Source of the DNA: STC-113 sp964618565
Lineage (GTDB): Bacteria > Patescibacteriota > Gracilibacteria > BD1-5 > UBA2023
Length of the DNA stretch: 13,752 nt
Assembly (NCBI GenBank): GCA_964618565.1
Contig: CAZUBA010000039.1
Span: 1-13,752, forward strand
Reading direction: 5' to 3'
In this document: in pieces, positions 1 through 8,511 of the stretch
How positions within the stretch are numbered: the stretch's first letter is position 1
Layout: every line of letters starts with the position of its first letter
Translations under genes and position numbers: made by a program
Notes under the pieces: model-generated
Told to the model about the DNA's origin: nothing
Database searches by the model: none
The model's input: the letters and a program-made list of their open reading frames with translations, nothing else

Positions 1-28
1 GTAGAGACGCGATTAATCGCGTCTCTAC
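1..28. repeat. Perfect 28-nt palindrome inside coding sequence
   Basis: The left half GTAGAGACGCGATT is followed at once by its exact reverse complement. The window begins here, so the palindrome may extend further left. It is in frame and encodes most of RDAINRVSTDG. A smaller hairpin, GATGGC-AAA-GCCATC (30-44), follows it. Related palindromes occupy the equivalent site of two paralogues at 5744 and 7513. Confidence 0.9.
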
Positions 29-431
29 AGATGGCAAAGCCATCTTCAAATGGTCAGATTATGAAAAACAAAATTGATATAATTGAGAATTTTATGAACC
101 GCTTGAAATATCAGAGTACGATGAAAAGAAAGTATGAAAAGAAATTTCAGACAAAAACACAAAAAATCTTCTGAATTGAATATTAAAATGCGAATCAACT
201 TGAAACCCGTTTAGGATAATTAAACAAGAATTACATTTTTATATTAAAAATAATTTGCCGATTCCAAAAAAACATCCCGATCAAAGGCATCTGAATAGAA
301 TAAAGCGAAGAAATCAGAGAAGGCTATATGATACAAGATGTATTAAATGCAATAAGGAGATCAAAACGACCTACTCACCAGATGGGAATGAGATAATTTA
401 TTGTGAGAAATGTTATAATAGGATATATTAA
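1..431 (+). CDS. Cysteine-rich zinc-ribbon CPR family protein, C-terminal part (5' end outside window)
   Basis: The frame starting at base 3 is open to the TAA at 429-431 if its five in-frame TGA codons are read as Gly; in the standard code it is broken. The end matches the two full paralogues at 4406 and 6175: FRIIKQELHFY, then a KKHPDQRHLNR block, then a terminal zinc ribbon with CIKC and CEKC pairs about 20 residues apart. That layout is known from a family common in CPR genomes whose function is not established. The first codons lie in a palindromic element and read RDAINRVSTDG, the same place and frame as in the paralogues. A symmetric terminator follows directly. The middle between the palindrome and FRIIKQEL has diverged from the paralogues. 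I am confident of the family and the code, not of any role. Confidence 0.85.
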
Positions 432-437
432 ATTTTT

Positions 438-467
438 TTCAAGCCCGGGCTCGAGCCCGGGCTTGAA
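438..467. terminator. Symmetric terminator between convergent genes
   Basis: A perfect 30-nt inverted repeat, left half TTCAAGCCCGGGCTC, with a T run before it (433-439) and ATTTT after it. It lies between the stop at 431 and the minus-strand stop at 470, so it can end transcription from both sides. Its long GC-rich stem stands out against the AT-rich surroundings. Confidence 0.8.
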
Positions 468-469
468 TT

Positions 470-1036
470 TTAAGCTGAAATGATTTCTTTGAGAATATAT
501 CATTTTCTTATGAGATAGGTTCAGCCTATGATATGGAAGATAAATATATATCAGGGTATCTTAAGGAAAATCAAGATTCACACTATCACGCCAAAAATCA
601 AAAGGAATGGAAGTTTTCTCATCTCATCTTTATGGATTTTTTCAATATGAGCAATAAGATAAGGGATTGCCGCTGCAGATAACATGAGGGGCAGTGACAC
701 ATTGAGGATATTGAGAAGATAATAACCTAATAGAATCATTGAAAAATCCTGTAAAAGTGCTGAAATCATATAATATGTTCAGTATTTTTTTCATAGAACC
801 ATATACATTAAACTACTCAACAGGATTACAATCAGATATATCCACGCAGGGATATCATTGAATATCGCCATCAGAATCCGTGGAGAAAACAAGCTAGTGG
901 TTAGAATAGAAATAAGCAGTCAAAGATGTATGATGATAATGAACTTGACAGGATCAAACTTATATTTGAGCAATACCAAAATAAAACTGATAATCGGCAA
1001 GATCATATAAACAATTATAGGAATCAGCTTAATCAT
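470..1036 (-). CDS. Unrecognised polytopic membrane protein
   Basis: Open for 188 codons from ATG at 1034-1036 to TAA at 470-472 if seven TGA codons are read as Gly. The product is strongly hydrophobic, with about six membrane-spanning stretches. These include one starting at IKLIPIVYMILP near the N-terminus, one around IPAWIYLIVILL near residue 60, LPLMLSAAAIPYLI near residue 115, and a C-terminal pair around PFLLIFGVIVG and YIFIFHIIGG. It ends in a short basic tail, RKGYILKEIISA. I do not recognise the family and see no catalytic motif. It starts 18 nt after the stop of the small membrane-protein gene at 1055-1411 on the same strand, so the two may be co-transcribed. No Shine-Dalgarno is visible, so the start is the first ATG after an in-frame stop and could be shorter. 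Confidence 0.6.
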
Positions 1037-1054
1037 AATGATATTTTTTTGGAT

Positions 1055-1411
1055 TTAAGGATTTTGACCTTCCGCATTCACGGAAGGTCAAAAGATTTTT
1101 GCGATTGCAAAGCCAATGCCAAATACACTAGCATAACTGAGCAATCTATTTGCGGAAGACTCGGAAATCTTTATCCCGACCCTTCCAAACTGCCACGCAA
1201 ACCAACCTTTATGTTTCCAGGTCGGCCAATGTCCTCGGAGATACCATTCCAGATCAGTTAAGGGGCATCTTCCCTCATTTGATTTCTGAATCAGCAGCAC
1301 TCCAAGGACGAAGAAAACGTAGATTTCGGTCAGATAGATCCAACCGAATAAAACATTAATCACCAAAATGGAATGTAAAAGATTAACTGAAGCGATCAAG
1401 GTTTTTTTCAT
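1055..1411 (-). CDS. Small membrane protein, possibly DUF2784-like, without internal TGA
   Basis: The ATG at 1409-1411 (MKKTLIASVN) was chosen because an AGGGGTGG-type ribosome site sits just upstream; a longer start at 1459 is also open. The 118-residue product has two hydrophobic segments near the N-terminus, then a loop with GRCPLTDLEWYLRG and HWPTWKHKGW, then a third segment, SYASVFGIGFAIA. The cysteine-PLT-LE motif reminds me of DUF2784 membrane proteins, but this is a weak match from memory. All nine body glycines use GGN codons, unlike its neighbours. The only TGA (1088-1090) stands exactly where a standard-code gene would stop, at the base of a hairpin. Under code 25 translation continues for GPSVNAEGQNP to the TAA at 1055. 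It is divergent from the transporter at 1535. Confidence 0.6.
1062..1093. terminator. Hairpin overlapping the 3' end of the small membrane-protein gene
   Basis: A perfect 13-bp stem TTTTGACCTTCCG / CGGAAGGTCAAAA with a six-base loop. The best T tract follows it on the plus strand (GATTTTT, 1094-1100). On the minus strand it lies at the end of the 1055-1411 gene and contains the TGA codon. It is probably a terminator; under code 25 it is also translated. Confidence 0.55.
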
Positions 1412-1534
1412 GTCCACCCCTTTTTGTTTTATTTCAATGACATTAGGTGAATTCCTCAAAAAGTCAAATCATATAATCTTGCTTTTTTATTTTATCTTAT
1501 AGAATCAAGACATGACTGTCATAACCAATCTCTC

Positions 1535-2731
1535 ATGAAAAAGCTTAAAATCTTTTACGGTTTTTATGATTTTGCGAATTCTGCATACGGTATAGTATTG
1601 CAGAATTATCTGTTGCCCACATATTTCAGCGTGGTACTTATAAATCATTGATTGACTCTTGGGTCATGGTGATTGGCAAATTGAATATCAACATTAATCG
1701 GTGTTGTTATAGGAATATATGTCTGAAAGCTGGCTGACAGAAATTGAGATATGATCAAGCCCTTCTTATATCTTGTTGTATCAGCATTTTTGTTCTCGTT
1801 AATGCTCTGATATGCAGTGTATTCCGATCCCAAATATGTTTTTTGGATATATATGATTTCCAATTGATTATATATCTGATCGATCTCCTTATATAATTGA
1901 CTCTTAACTCGTCTTGTCGATAAAAAAGAAAGCCATGAATTCAGCGGTTTCGCTTGGGGTTTCTGATATCTATGATGAATCATCTGACTCGTCATCATAA
2001 TGCTGCTGCAAAAAGTGTTTTGAACGTACAGCCCTTTCATTTTCATTTTCATCAGCATATTCTATATAATTTTTTCACTTATAAGTGTAATCTGAATAAA
2101 AAATTCAAAACTTGAGATCAAACAAAGCGAAAAGTGAGAAAAACCGATTACAAACAAAACCAAACTGAAACTGCTGTTCTGATACTGGCTTATCAGCGAA
2201 TGCATAACTGTGATTTTACTTTTCTTCGGGGTTTATATCACTGGAGAACTTAAATTATCACTGACAATTGCGGGAGTCTGCATGTTGCTGGTACAAGTTA
2301 TCGGATTGCCATCCACAATATATTGATCAAGATTATTCAGTAGGCTATGAGAAAGAAAATCCATGAACATCATGGTTGCCATATGGGTAATCGCCATAAT
2401 CTCTCTTGTGATCGGTATTTGATATTCCTGACTTATAATAACCCTGATACTGTGATGATTGGTGGTATGAAACACTCAATCCCTGATGAGATCGGAATAC
2501 AGTAATCTGATAGATTCCAGTAAATCATGATTCGAATTCGGAATATTCGGATTCATCACACAGATATGATCTTTTATCTGACCTATAATTTATTGATATC
2601 TGAGCGATTGATTATGAAGCCAAAAGATTCCATTGCTGATATTCGGGATATTCATGGTTATCTGATTGATTTTCATAAATAAAAGCCCCGTCCCGCAGAT
2701 GAAACAGGGATTATTATGTGAAGCCGACTAA
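1535..2731 (+). CDS. MFS transporter, UMF1 (Atg22-like) family
   Basis: Open for 398 codons from ATG 1535 to TAA 2729-2731 with about 30 TGA codons read as Gly. The N-terminus FYGFYDFANSAYG is the UMF1 hallmark. It is followed by a major-facilitator motif-A-like loop, GKLADRNGD (about residues 64-72), and SGFAWGFGYLGG in the middle. The C-terminal half contains GNTQSLMRSEYSNLI and FGIFGFITQIGSFIGPIIYG, typical of UMF1 proteins. About twelve membrane segments are expected, split by a lysine-rich loop (KQSEKGEKPITNKTK) near the centre. Substrates of bacterial UMF1 proteins are generally unknown; export or uptake of a small solute is inferred. The length is near the family's usual size. The last residues (SPVPQMKQG) overlap a patch resembling the CCCGTC/TCCCGCAG repeat debris elsewhere in the window. 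No convincing ribosome site or promoter was found. Confidence 0.9.
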
Positions 2732-2929
2732 AGCAGGGATATTCCTATCATTCAGAGATGATGCCAAATTCTCAATCTTGAAACCTCTTGTCATTCAAAT
2801 AAATCATTTAGAATATTTTATTAAAAAAACAAAAAGGCTTCTTAGAAACAAGGTATTATATAAAAATTCTTATTTGAAAAATCTTAAAATCTGCATAAGC
2901 TAGTTTCCATTATGGTTTTTTTATAAATT

Positions 2930-4393
2930 ATGAGCAAAATAATCGTCTGGCAAGATAAAATCAAGGCAGTAAGGAAGACAACTCCGTTCAGGAAATTTGT
3001 AAAGGAGCTCCTAAGCTGGACTCCGATGATACTTTATAAGAATGAGGATTTTTTCTCAAGATATCCGCATTCAGATAGAAGTAGCAAAGTTTATAGCAAT
3101 AAGGAGTATCTTGAGAAATTCGAGGAGAAGCTATGATTGGAGTATGATTTCCGCTTGGATTTTTTTGCAAATTGGAAAGATCTATGGAACATCACGCCAA
3201 AATCCGCAATGCTGCACCTCTACTGAATAAATGAGAATTCCGATTTCGCAGATGCTGCTTTCTGAACGAAAAACTGCTATCTGTCATTCGTTGTCGGAAT
3301 GGATGTTGAGAATGTATTGTATTCTATGTTTGTCTATATGAATTCCAGGAATGTCCTTAATTCAGTTTTTGTAAGCAATCATTCTGAAAACATTTATTTT
3401 TCCCTTAATGTAGAGAATGGTTTCAATATCTTCTATTCTAAATTCATCAAGAACTCCTCGGATATCTGGTTCTCGAGCAACCTCATATGATGCCGAGAGT
3501 GCATTTTCTGCGACAATCTCCAAAACCAGGATCATTGCATCCGTAATAAGCAATATGAAAAGGAGGAGTATTTTGCGATGAAGGAAAAAATACTAAAAGA
3601 GAAAAATGAATACTGAAAATATTTCAAAGAAGTCAACACGAAATGACTTAATATAGCCAGCGAGAATGTGAGCGGGATGTGAATACTTGAATCCAAAAAC
3701 ATAGAGAATTGAGCCATTATCGCCAATATCGAGAATGGAAGGAATGTGCTTTTTATTTCAGGATTGCCTTTCTGAGAGAATTTTTATGATTGCTTTGATG
3801 CATGAGCAAATTCAAACGATCTATATTGAGCCAAGGCCTGCTGAGAAAATTCCAACAACGTTTATTGTTCATGAGAAGTCGGGAATTCCAGCAATATATT
3901 CTACAGCTACAATATGGGCAACTGCTCGTATTGCCTCGGGTGCATCTGACTCAAAAACAAATCCTATTGCATCCTTAACAAACAATATTCTCAAGAAGAA
4001 TGGCATGAGCTTGCATGAAAGATTTTCGAACAGATGGAAAAAGGCTGAATCCTATGAGAATATTTCCCATGAAAAACCAATCCTTTCTATTTCAATGATA
4101 CGGCAGCATCGCTCATTTTCAATGATCTCAAAAAAGAGGAAGTCGTGAAAGAATGATTCTTATGGAGGGATGAAAAAATAAAAGTCGACGTACCTGAGTG
4201 ACTGCAGGTGATCAAGGCGGCTGATCTCGATGTAGTTAATTTCGATGACAGCATACTCAAAAAAGTCATCATAGACGAAAATTGAAACCACTTCAGAATA
4301 GTTGCTATGGAATTGGAATTCCTGCAAAAAAACAATCTTCCGCTCCCACGAACACATTGGCTGGAAAGGATTAAACTATGATTTAATTTTTAA
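2930..4393 (+). CDS. Divergent member of the cysteine-rich CPR family lacking terminal zinc ribbons
   Basis: A 487-codon frame, ATG 2930 to TAA 4391-4393, intact only when 22 TGA codons are Gly. From about residue 65 (YDFRLDFFANWKDLW, then TKNCYLSF) it aligns with the paralogues at 4406 and 6175. It shares the Asn/Ser/Tyr/Cys-rich repeat region, two NKQYxxEE(Y/W) blocks after C-x(2)-C-type clusters, EYFP, and a final FRIVAMELEFLQKNNLPLPR. The N-terminal CxxC ribbon and CDLTGKD block are replaced by an unrelated basic stretch (MSKIIVWQDKIKAVRK). The protein stops right after THWLERIKL, with no C-terminal ribbon. Where the paralogues carry a palindromic insert, this one has an uninterrupted NDLKKEEVVKEGFLW, so it shows the likely ancestral state. 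It is first in a tandem of three, with a 12-bp gap to the next. The 198 bp upstream hold no clear gene or promoter. An in-frame TAA just before the ATG fixes the longest start. Confidence 0.85.
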
Positions 4394-4405
4394 GATTTTT
4401 ATATC

Positions 4406-6136
4406 ATGCAAGCAGAAACGACAGTTGAAAACAGGATTTGCAAAAAATGCTCTCGTAATTTTTCAATCACTGACAAAGATCTGGAATTTTATGATATGGT
4501 TTCACCATCCTTTCCAAATCCAGGCTCTTCAGAGTCCGGACTCAAGAAACACCTCATTTCCCCGCCCACATTATGCCCTTCATGCAGACAGCAGAGAAGA
4601 TTGACTTTCAGAAATGAGAGAAACTTATATAAAAGGAAGTGTGACTTAACCGGTAAGGATATAATATCAATATACTCCCCTGACAAAAAATCCATTGTTT
4701 ATGAGGAAAGCGAGTGGTGGTCTGACAGATGGAATCCTTTTGATTATGGTCAGGATTTTGATTTTTCTAGAAGCTTTTTTTCACAATTTGAGGATCTGAT
4801 GAAAGCAGTCCCTCGTATGAGCCTAAGTAATGGAAATAATGAGGACTCGGCATACAATAATGATACATGAAATTGCAAAAATACTTATTTGTGTTTCTTT
4901 TCAAGCAAAATTGAAAATTCATTCTACATAAATGGCTCATTTGCAGTCAAGGATTCAATGGATATAGGCTGGTCAAAAGATATTGAGAATTCTTACGAGT
5001 GTTTTAATTGCAGCAATATGTTTAAATGTACAGTCTGCATCTCTTCCGATAACTGCAGAGATGTACATTATTCTTATGACTGCAATAATTGTCAGGATTG
5101 CTTCGGATGTGTATGATTGAAAAATAAGAGCTTCTGTCTTTTGAATGTCCAGCTAGAAGAAAAGCAGTATAGAGAAAAACTAGAAGAGATATATAAAAAT
5201 AATAAAATATCTGAGATAATTTGATTGGTTGATAATCTCAGAAAAAGGCTTCCTGTCAAATATGCAAATATAGAAAATTCTATAAATTGCATCTGAGATT
5301 ATATTTACTCAAGCAATGATTCCAGATTCTGTTATGAAATAGAGGGCATAAACAAGGGGAAATATCTTTCGCAATGCTCCAGATGAAATGACATGTTTGA
5401 TTGCGATAATTCATGAGGTGAAGGCTGAATTTATTTTGAGGATATGTGCGTTTATGATAGTTTCAGAACTATATTCACGTCAACTTCCTCAAAGTGAAGC
5501 GATTTGCTTTATTGTGATAATTGCTATTCATCATCGGATTTATTCTGATGTATATGATTACGCAATGCAAAATATTGCATTTTGAATAAAGAGTACTCTA
5601 AGGAGCAATATTTTGAAATGGTTCCCAAGATAATCGATCATATGAAAAAGGATTCAGAATGGTGAGAATTCTTCCCATCATCAATGTCCCCTTTTTGATA
5701 CAATGAAACAAGCGCATTCGAATATTTTCCGATTGAACGCGATGACGCGATTAATCGCGTCGCTACGGATTGATTCAATTGGTCAACTTATGAAAACCCT
5801 GCCCCTCAAGTATCCAAGGTAATCCCCGCTTCAAAACTTCCGGATAACATCAATGACATACCTGATGATATTCTTAATTGGGCGGTCGAATGCGAGGTCA
5901 CGAATCGTCCTTTCAGAATAATAAAGCAAGAACTGGAATTCTATCGCAAACATGAACTGTCAGTTCCAAAAAGACACCCTGATCAGAGACATCTTGATAG
6001 GATGGCCTTGCGTAATCCTAGGAAGCTTCACGATAGGAACTGTGATAAATGTTCTCTTGATATCGTTTCGACCTATGATCATAATAATCCGAAAACCATC
6101 TATTGCAGCAAATGCTACGAAAAAGAGATGAATTAA
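4406..6136 (+). CDS. Cysteine-rich zinc-ribbon CPR family protein, full length
   Basis: A 576-codon frame with 13 TGA=Gly codons, ending in TAA. N-terminal zinc ribbon: C12xxC15 and C57xxC60 followed by RQQRRLTFRNERNLYKRKCDLTGKD, then the family signature EWWSDRWNPFDYGQDFDF. The middle holds irregular Asn/Cys/Ser/Tyr repeats (such as NSYECFNCSNMFKC), perhaps a beta-helix-like fold, twice closed by a C-F-G-C-(V/I)-G-L block plus a KxYS-type tail. The C-terminal part has PDDILNWAVECEVTNRPFRI, RHPDQRHLDRM and a last ribbon, CDKC...CSKC. The family is widespread in CPR genomes; I know of no proven function. Nucleic-acid or metal binding is only suggested by the ribbons. Two palindromic segments fall inside the frame (4519-4540, 5744-5761). 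The gene starts 12 bp after its truncated paralogue and is probably co-transcribed with it. Confidence 0.9.
4519..4540. repeat. Imperfect palindrome within an eight-residue insertion
   Basis: Arms TCCAGGCTCT and AGAGTCCGGA around a TC centre pair at eight of ten positions. It encodes most of PGSSESG, part of about eight extra residues between SPSF and PPTLC. The paralogue at 6175 goes from SPIF to PTPTLC directly. This is a possible third class of in-frame element, less certain than the others. Confidence 0.4.
5744..5761. repeat. In-frame palindromic element, 18-nt core
   Basis: GACGCGATT followed by its exact reverse complement. It is identical to the core of the palindrome at 1-28, but the outer arms have decayed. 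Residues 447-452 (DAINRV) of the 4406 protein are encoded here, in the same frame as the copies at 1-28 and 7513-7548. Confidence 0.85.
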
Positions 6137-6174
6137 TTTTTTTAATGGAGTTTAGCTTTTAAAATCATCTTCAA

Positions 6175-7923
6175 ATGATTTCCGGAATAATTGAAACAAA
6201 AAAATGCAGCTGCTGAGTCTCTTTTGGCATCTCACAGTCAGATATTGATTTTCTCACCGGCATTTCACCGATTTTTGGCGGAATCAAATATCAGATTCCT
6301 ACACCAACCCTATGTCCTGATTGCAGGCAAAAATGAAGATTATCATTCAGAAATGAAAGACAGTTGTATAAGAGGAAATGTGATATGACAGGAAAAGATA
6401 TGATATCAATCTATTCTCCCGATAAGTCTTATGCGGTTTATGAGAATTCTGCCTGGTGGTCAGACAGATGGAATCCTTTTGATTATGGAAGAGATTTTGA
6501 TTTCAATAAAAGCTTTTTTGAACAATTTGATTCTCTGATGAGAGCAGTGCCAAAAAGTGCATTGAACGCCTGAAACGACAATATCAACTCTGACTATAAC
6601 AACTACATATCAGGTTCCAAAGATTGCTATCTTAATTTTGGAATTGAGAACTGCGAGAATTGTTTCTATTCAAGTGAATCATCCTGAGCAAAAGACAGCC
6701 TTGGATTGTATCATTCTTCAAATGTGCAATATTCCTGATTTCTTGATTGGTCGGCAAATGTTTATAATAGCCTTTTTGTAGAAAATTCAAATCAAGTAGC
6801 CAATTCATTATTCATAAAATGATGCAAAGATATACATAATGGGATTTTTTGTGTGAATGTCGATAACAAGAGGTATGCATATAAAAATAAAGAAATTTCT
6901 CAGGATGAATTTATGGCGTTGTATAAAACCATGCAAGAGCAGATGAAATCTCATTCTTGATTGAAGAAACTGATAAAAGAGTTTAGCGAATTTAAAAAAA
7001 CTATTCCTGAGATAAATCTGGAAGTTTATTGAAGCGAAAATTGCACCTGAAACCTTATCAATAATTCTAATGAATGTGAATTATGTTTTTCAGTCGTCAA
7101 TTCAGATAAATGCAAATATGTATACGATTCTTTTAATGCACACAGTTCTCAAGACGCTAACTTCATCTGAAACTGAGTGAACAGATTATATGATTCTATA
7201 AATGTCTTCTGATGCAGCAACGTGCTTTTTTCTGAATCAGTCTTTGAGAATTCAAGCTATGTTTATTATAGTTCAGATTGCACCAATAATTCTTCAGATC
7301 TTTTTGGCTGTGTTGGTCTTCGGACAGCTAAATACTGCATATTGAACAAACAATATTCAAAAGAGGAATACGAATCACTAGTCCCCAAAATCATAGAACA
7401 TATGAGAAAAGTGAGCCTGCCTGCCGGTAGACAGGAGTGGTGAGAATTTTTCCCGATGACTCTAAGTCCGTTCGGATATAATGAGACTGTCGCAATGGAA
7501 TACTATCCAATCATCTGTAGAGACACATTGCAATGTGTCTCTACAGATTGAAAAACCAAAATCAATTGGTCTACATACGAAAATCCGCCCCCAACCGTAT
7601 CCAAAGTAATCCCAGGGGCAAAACTTCCGGAAAATATTGATGATATCCCCGATGATATCCTAAATTGGGCAGTAGAGTGTGAAGTTACAAATCGTCCATT
7701 CCGAATCATAAAACAAGAACTTGAATTCTACAGAAAACATTGCCTCCCGGTGCCAAGACGACACCCTGATCAACGGCATCTCGATAGGATGAATCTCAGG
7801 AACCCCAGGATGCTGTTTGAAAGGAAATGCGATAAATGTTGAGTTAGCATCAAGACAACTTATGCTGCTGATAGTTCCGAAATAATCTTCTGTGAAGATT
7901 GCTTTAGGAAAGAAATGTCATAA
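6175..7923 (+). CDS. Cysteine-rich zinc-ribbon CPR family protein, full length
   Basis: A 582-codon frame with 15 TGA=Gly codons, TAA at 7921-7923. Same order of blocks as the 4406 protein. The N-terminal ribbon has C11-S-C13, then LCPDCRQKGRLSFRNER, YKRKCDMTGKD and WWSDRWNPFDYGRDFDF. A long Asn/Ser/Cys/Tyr repeat region follows, with DLFGCVGLRTAKYCILN and NKQYSKEEYESLVPKI, then EWGEFFP, the PDDILNWAVECEVTNRPFRI block, HPDQRHLDRM and a last ribbon CDKC...CEDC. The first knuckle is CxC instead of CxxC, one residue short, so zinc binding there may be impaired. Two palindromes are in frame: one adds LPAGRQ before EWGEFF (7416-7435), the other adds RDTLQCVSTD before the WSTYENP block (7513-7548). 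It starts 38 bp after the previous paralogue and is the last of the tandem, followed by a terminator. The function is unknown. Confidence 0.9.
7416..7435. repeat. CCTGCCTGCC-type palindrome as an 18-nt in-frame insertion
   Basis: Arms CCTGCCTGCC and GGTAGACAGG, eight of ten positions pairing. Compared with the paralogue (KKDSEWGEFF), this protein reads RKVSLPAGRQEWGEFF, an insertion of exactly six residues. The same core, GCCTGCCGGCAGGC, lies intergenically at 11581-11594. I remember this repeat as frequent in CPR genomes. Confidence 0.75.
7513..7548. repeat. Perfect 36-nt palindrome inside coding sequence
   Basis: The left half ATCTGTAGAGACACATTG is followed by its exact reverse complement. 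It encodes residues 447-458 of the 6175 protein (ICRDTLQCVSTD). The outer arms match the element at 1-28 (GTAGAGAC...GTCTCTAC), but the centre differs at paired positions, so full self-complementarity is kept. Confidence 0.92.
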
Positions 7924-7942
7924 TTTCAAAAAATCATTAAAT

Positions 7943-7980
7943 AAAAAAGCAGCTTAATTTAAGCAGCTTTTTTATTTTTT
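7943..7980. terminator. Terminator after the three-gene tandem, shared with the convergent gene
   Basis: AAAAAAGCAGCTTAA and TTAAGCAGCTTTTTT form a stem of up to 15 bp with one mismatch and a very short loop, followed by TTTATTTTTT. A-rich sequence on the other side gives a U-rich tail for the minus strand as well. The last codons and TAA of the minus-strand gene at 7959 lie inside it. Confidence 0.75.
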
Positions 7981-8468
7981 GGTAATTTTTCTGTTATTCG
8001 GTTTAATGTCAGCACTTCATCTAGTGTTTTTCAGTGCAGCAGTGAATATTTATCTTCCTTTTCGGCATAAATGACATCCCTGACTCTCTGTGAAATCTCA
8101 TCTTCCAAAAATATCATCTCTTCTATTCTTTCTCAACTCTCATTAAACCTAGATTCAATGCTGAAATAATTCTTCTTATAGATTTTAGCGAATCTTCTAC
8201 CCTCTTGCATTCAAAGCATCTTCTTTGCAATTTTAATTGCTCATGCAAAATTTACTCATTCAATCTTTTGTATGAAAGTAAAAACATCTCATCATGCTCA
8301 GCATCACCAGCAATGGAATATTCATTTTTGCGGGCTTACTCAGAAAGATGGGGTTTTTTCAACATGGAACGGACAAAGGCCTATGTAGTGTATCCAGTTC
8401 TTGTTGGGCTTATAGATATGCACATACTTTTTCACCAAATTTACTATAGGCATTTTCTCTCTCAGCAT
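7959..8468 (-). CDS. Stand-alone CHC2 zinc-finger protein (DnaG primase N-terminal domain-like)
   Basis: Open to TAA at 7959-7961 with 11 TGA=Gly codons, giving 169 residues from the ATG at 8466-8468. Residues about 8-65 match the zinc-binding domain of bacterial primase: IVNLVKKYV, GLCPFHVEKTPSFGVSP, then IFHCWGCGAGGDVFTFI. Ligands are C32, H35, C53 and C56. In primases this domain reads the template and aids primer start. The rest (about 100 residues, basic and helical, ending LPKNKKAA) shows no TOPRIM or polymerase domain, so this is not a complete DnaG. It could be a truncated duplicate, a mobile-element replication protein or a regulator. The frame stays open upstream. An ATG at 8567 gives 202 residues and includes IPASSVIDEL, which resembles DnaG N-termini. 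I chose 8468 because a GC hairpin (8512-8529) separates it from the upstream RNA region; the start is uncertain. Confidence 0.8.
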
Positions 8469-8511
8469 CCTTAATTCCAATTCCTTAAAATGCAGCTCAT
8501 CAATAACGGAA

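Noticed and set aside
926..1261. Plus-strand 111-codon ORF
   Set aside because: It is antisense to the two minus-strand membrane-protein genes, has no family resemblance, and ends in what is coding sequence of the other strand.
1645..2475. Two minus-strand ORFs across the transporter region
   Set aside because: They are antisense to the UMF1 gene, which is clearly recognisable on the plus strand; their composition is low-complexity and unlike a protein family.
2718..2903. 61-codon plus-strand ORF after the transporter
   Set aside because: It overlaps the transporter 3' end in another frame, has no ribosome site, and is Lys/Ile/Leu-rich as expected for AT-rich spacer.
1..7548. CRISPR array from the recurring palindromes
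   Set aside because: Copies are thousands of bases apart, inside genes, variable in sequence, and without spacers or cas genes.
2930..7923. A run of pseudogenes with dozens of premature stops and frameshifts
   Set aside because: All interruptions are TGA in frame, never TAA or TAG, the frames need no shifts, and TGA falls on conserved glycines. Recoding explains this; decay does not.
8205..8474. Plus-strand 89-codon ORF
   Set aside because: It is antisense to the CHC2 zinc-finger gene, whose motif is unambiguous.
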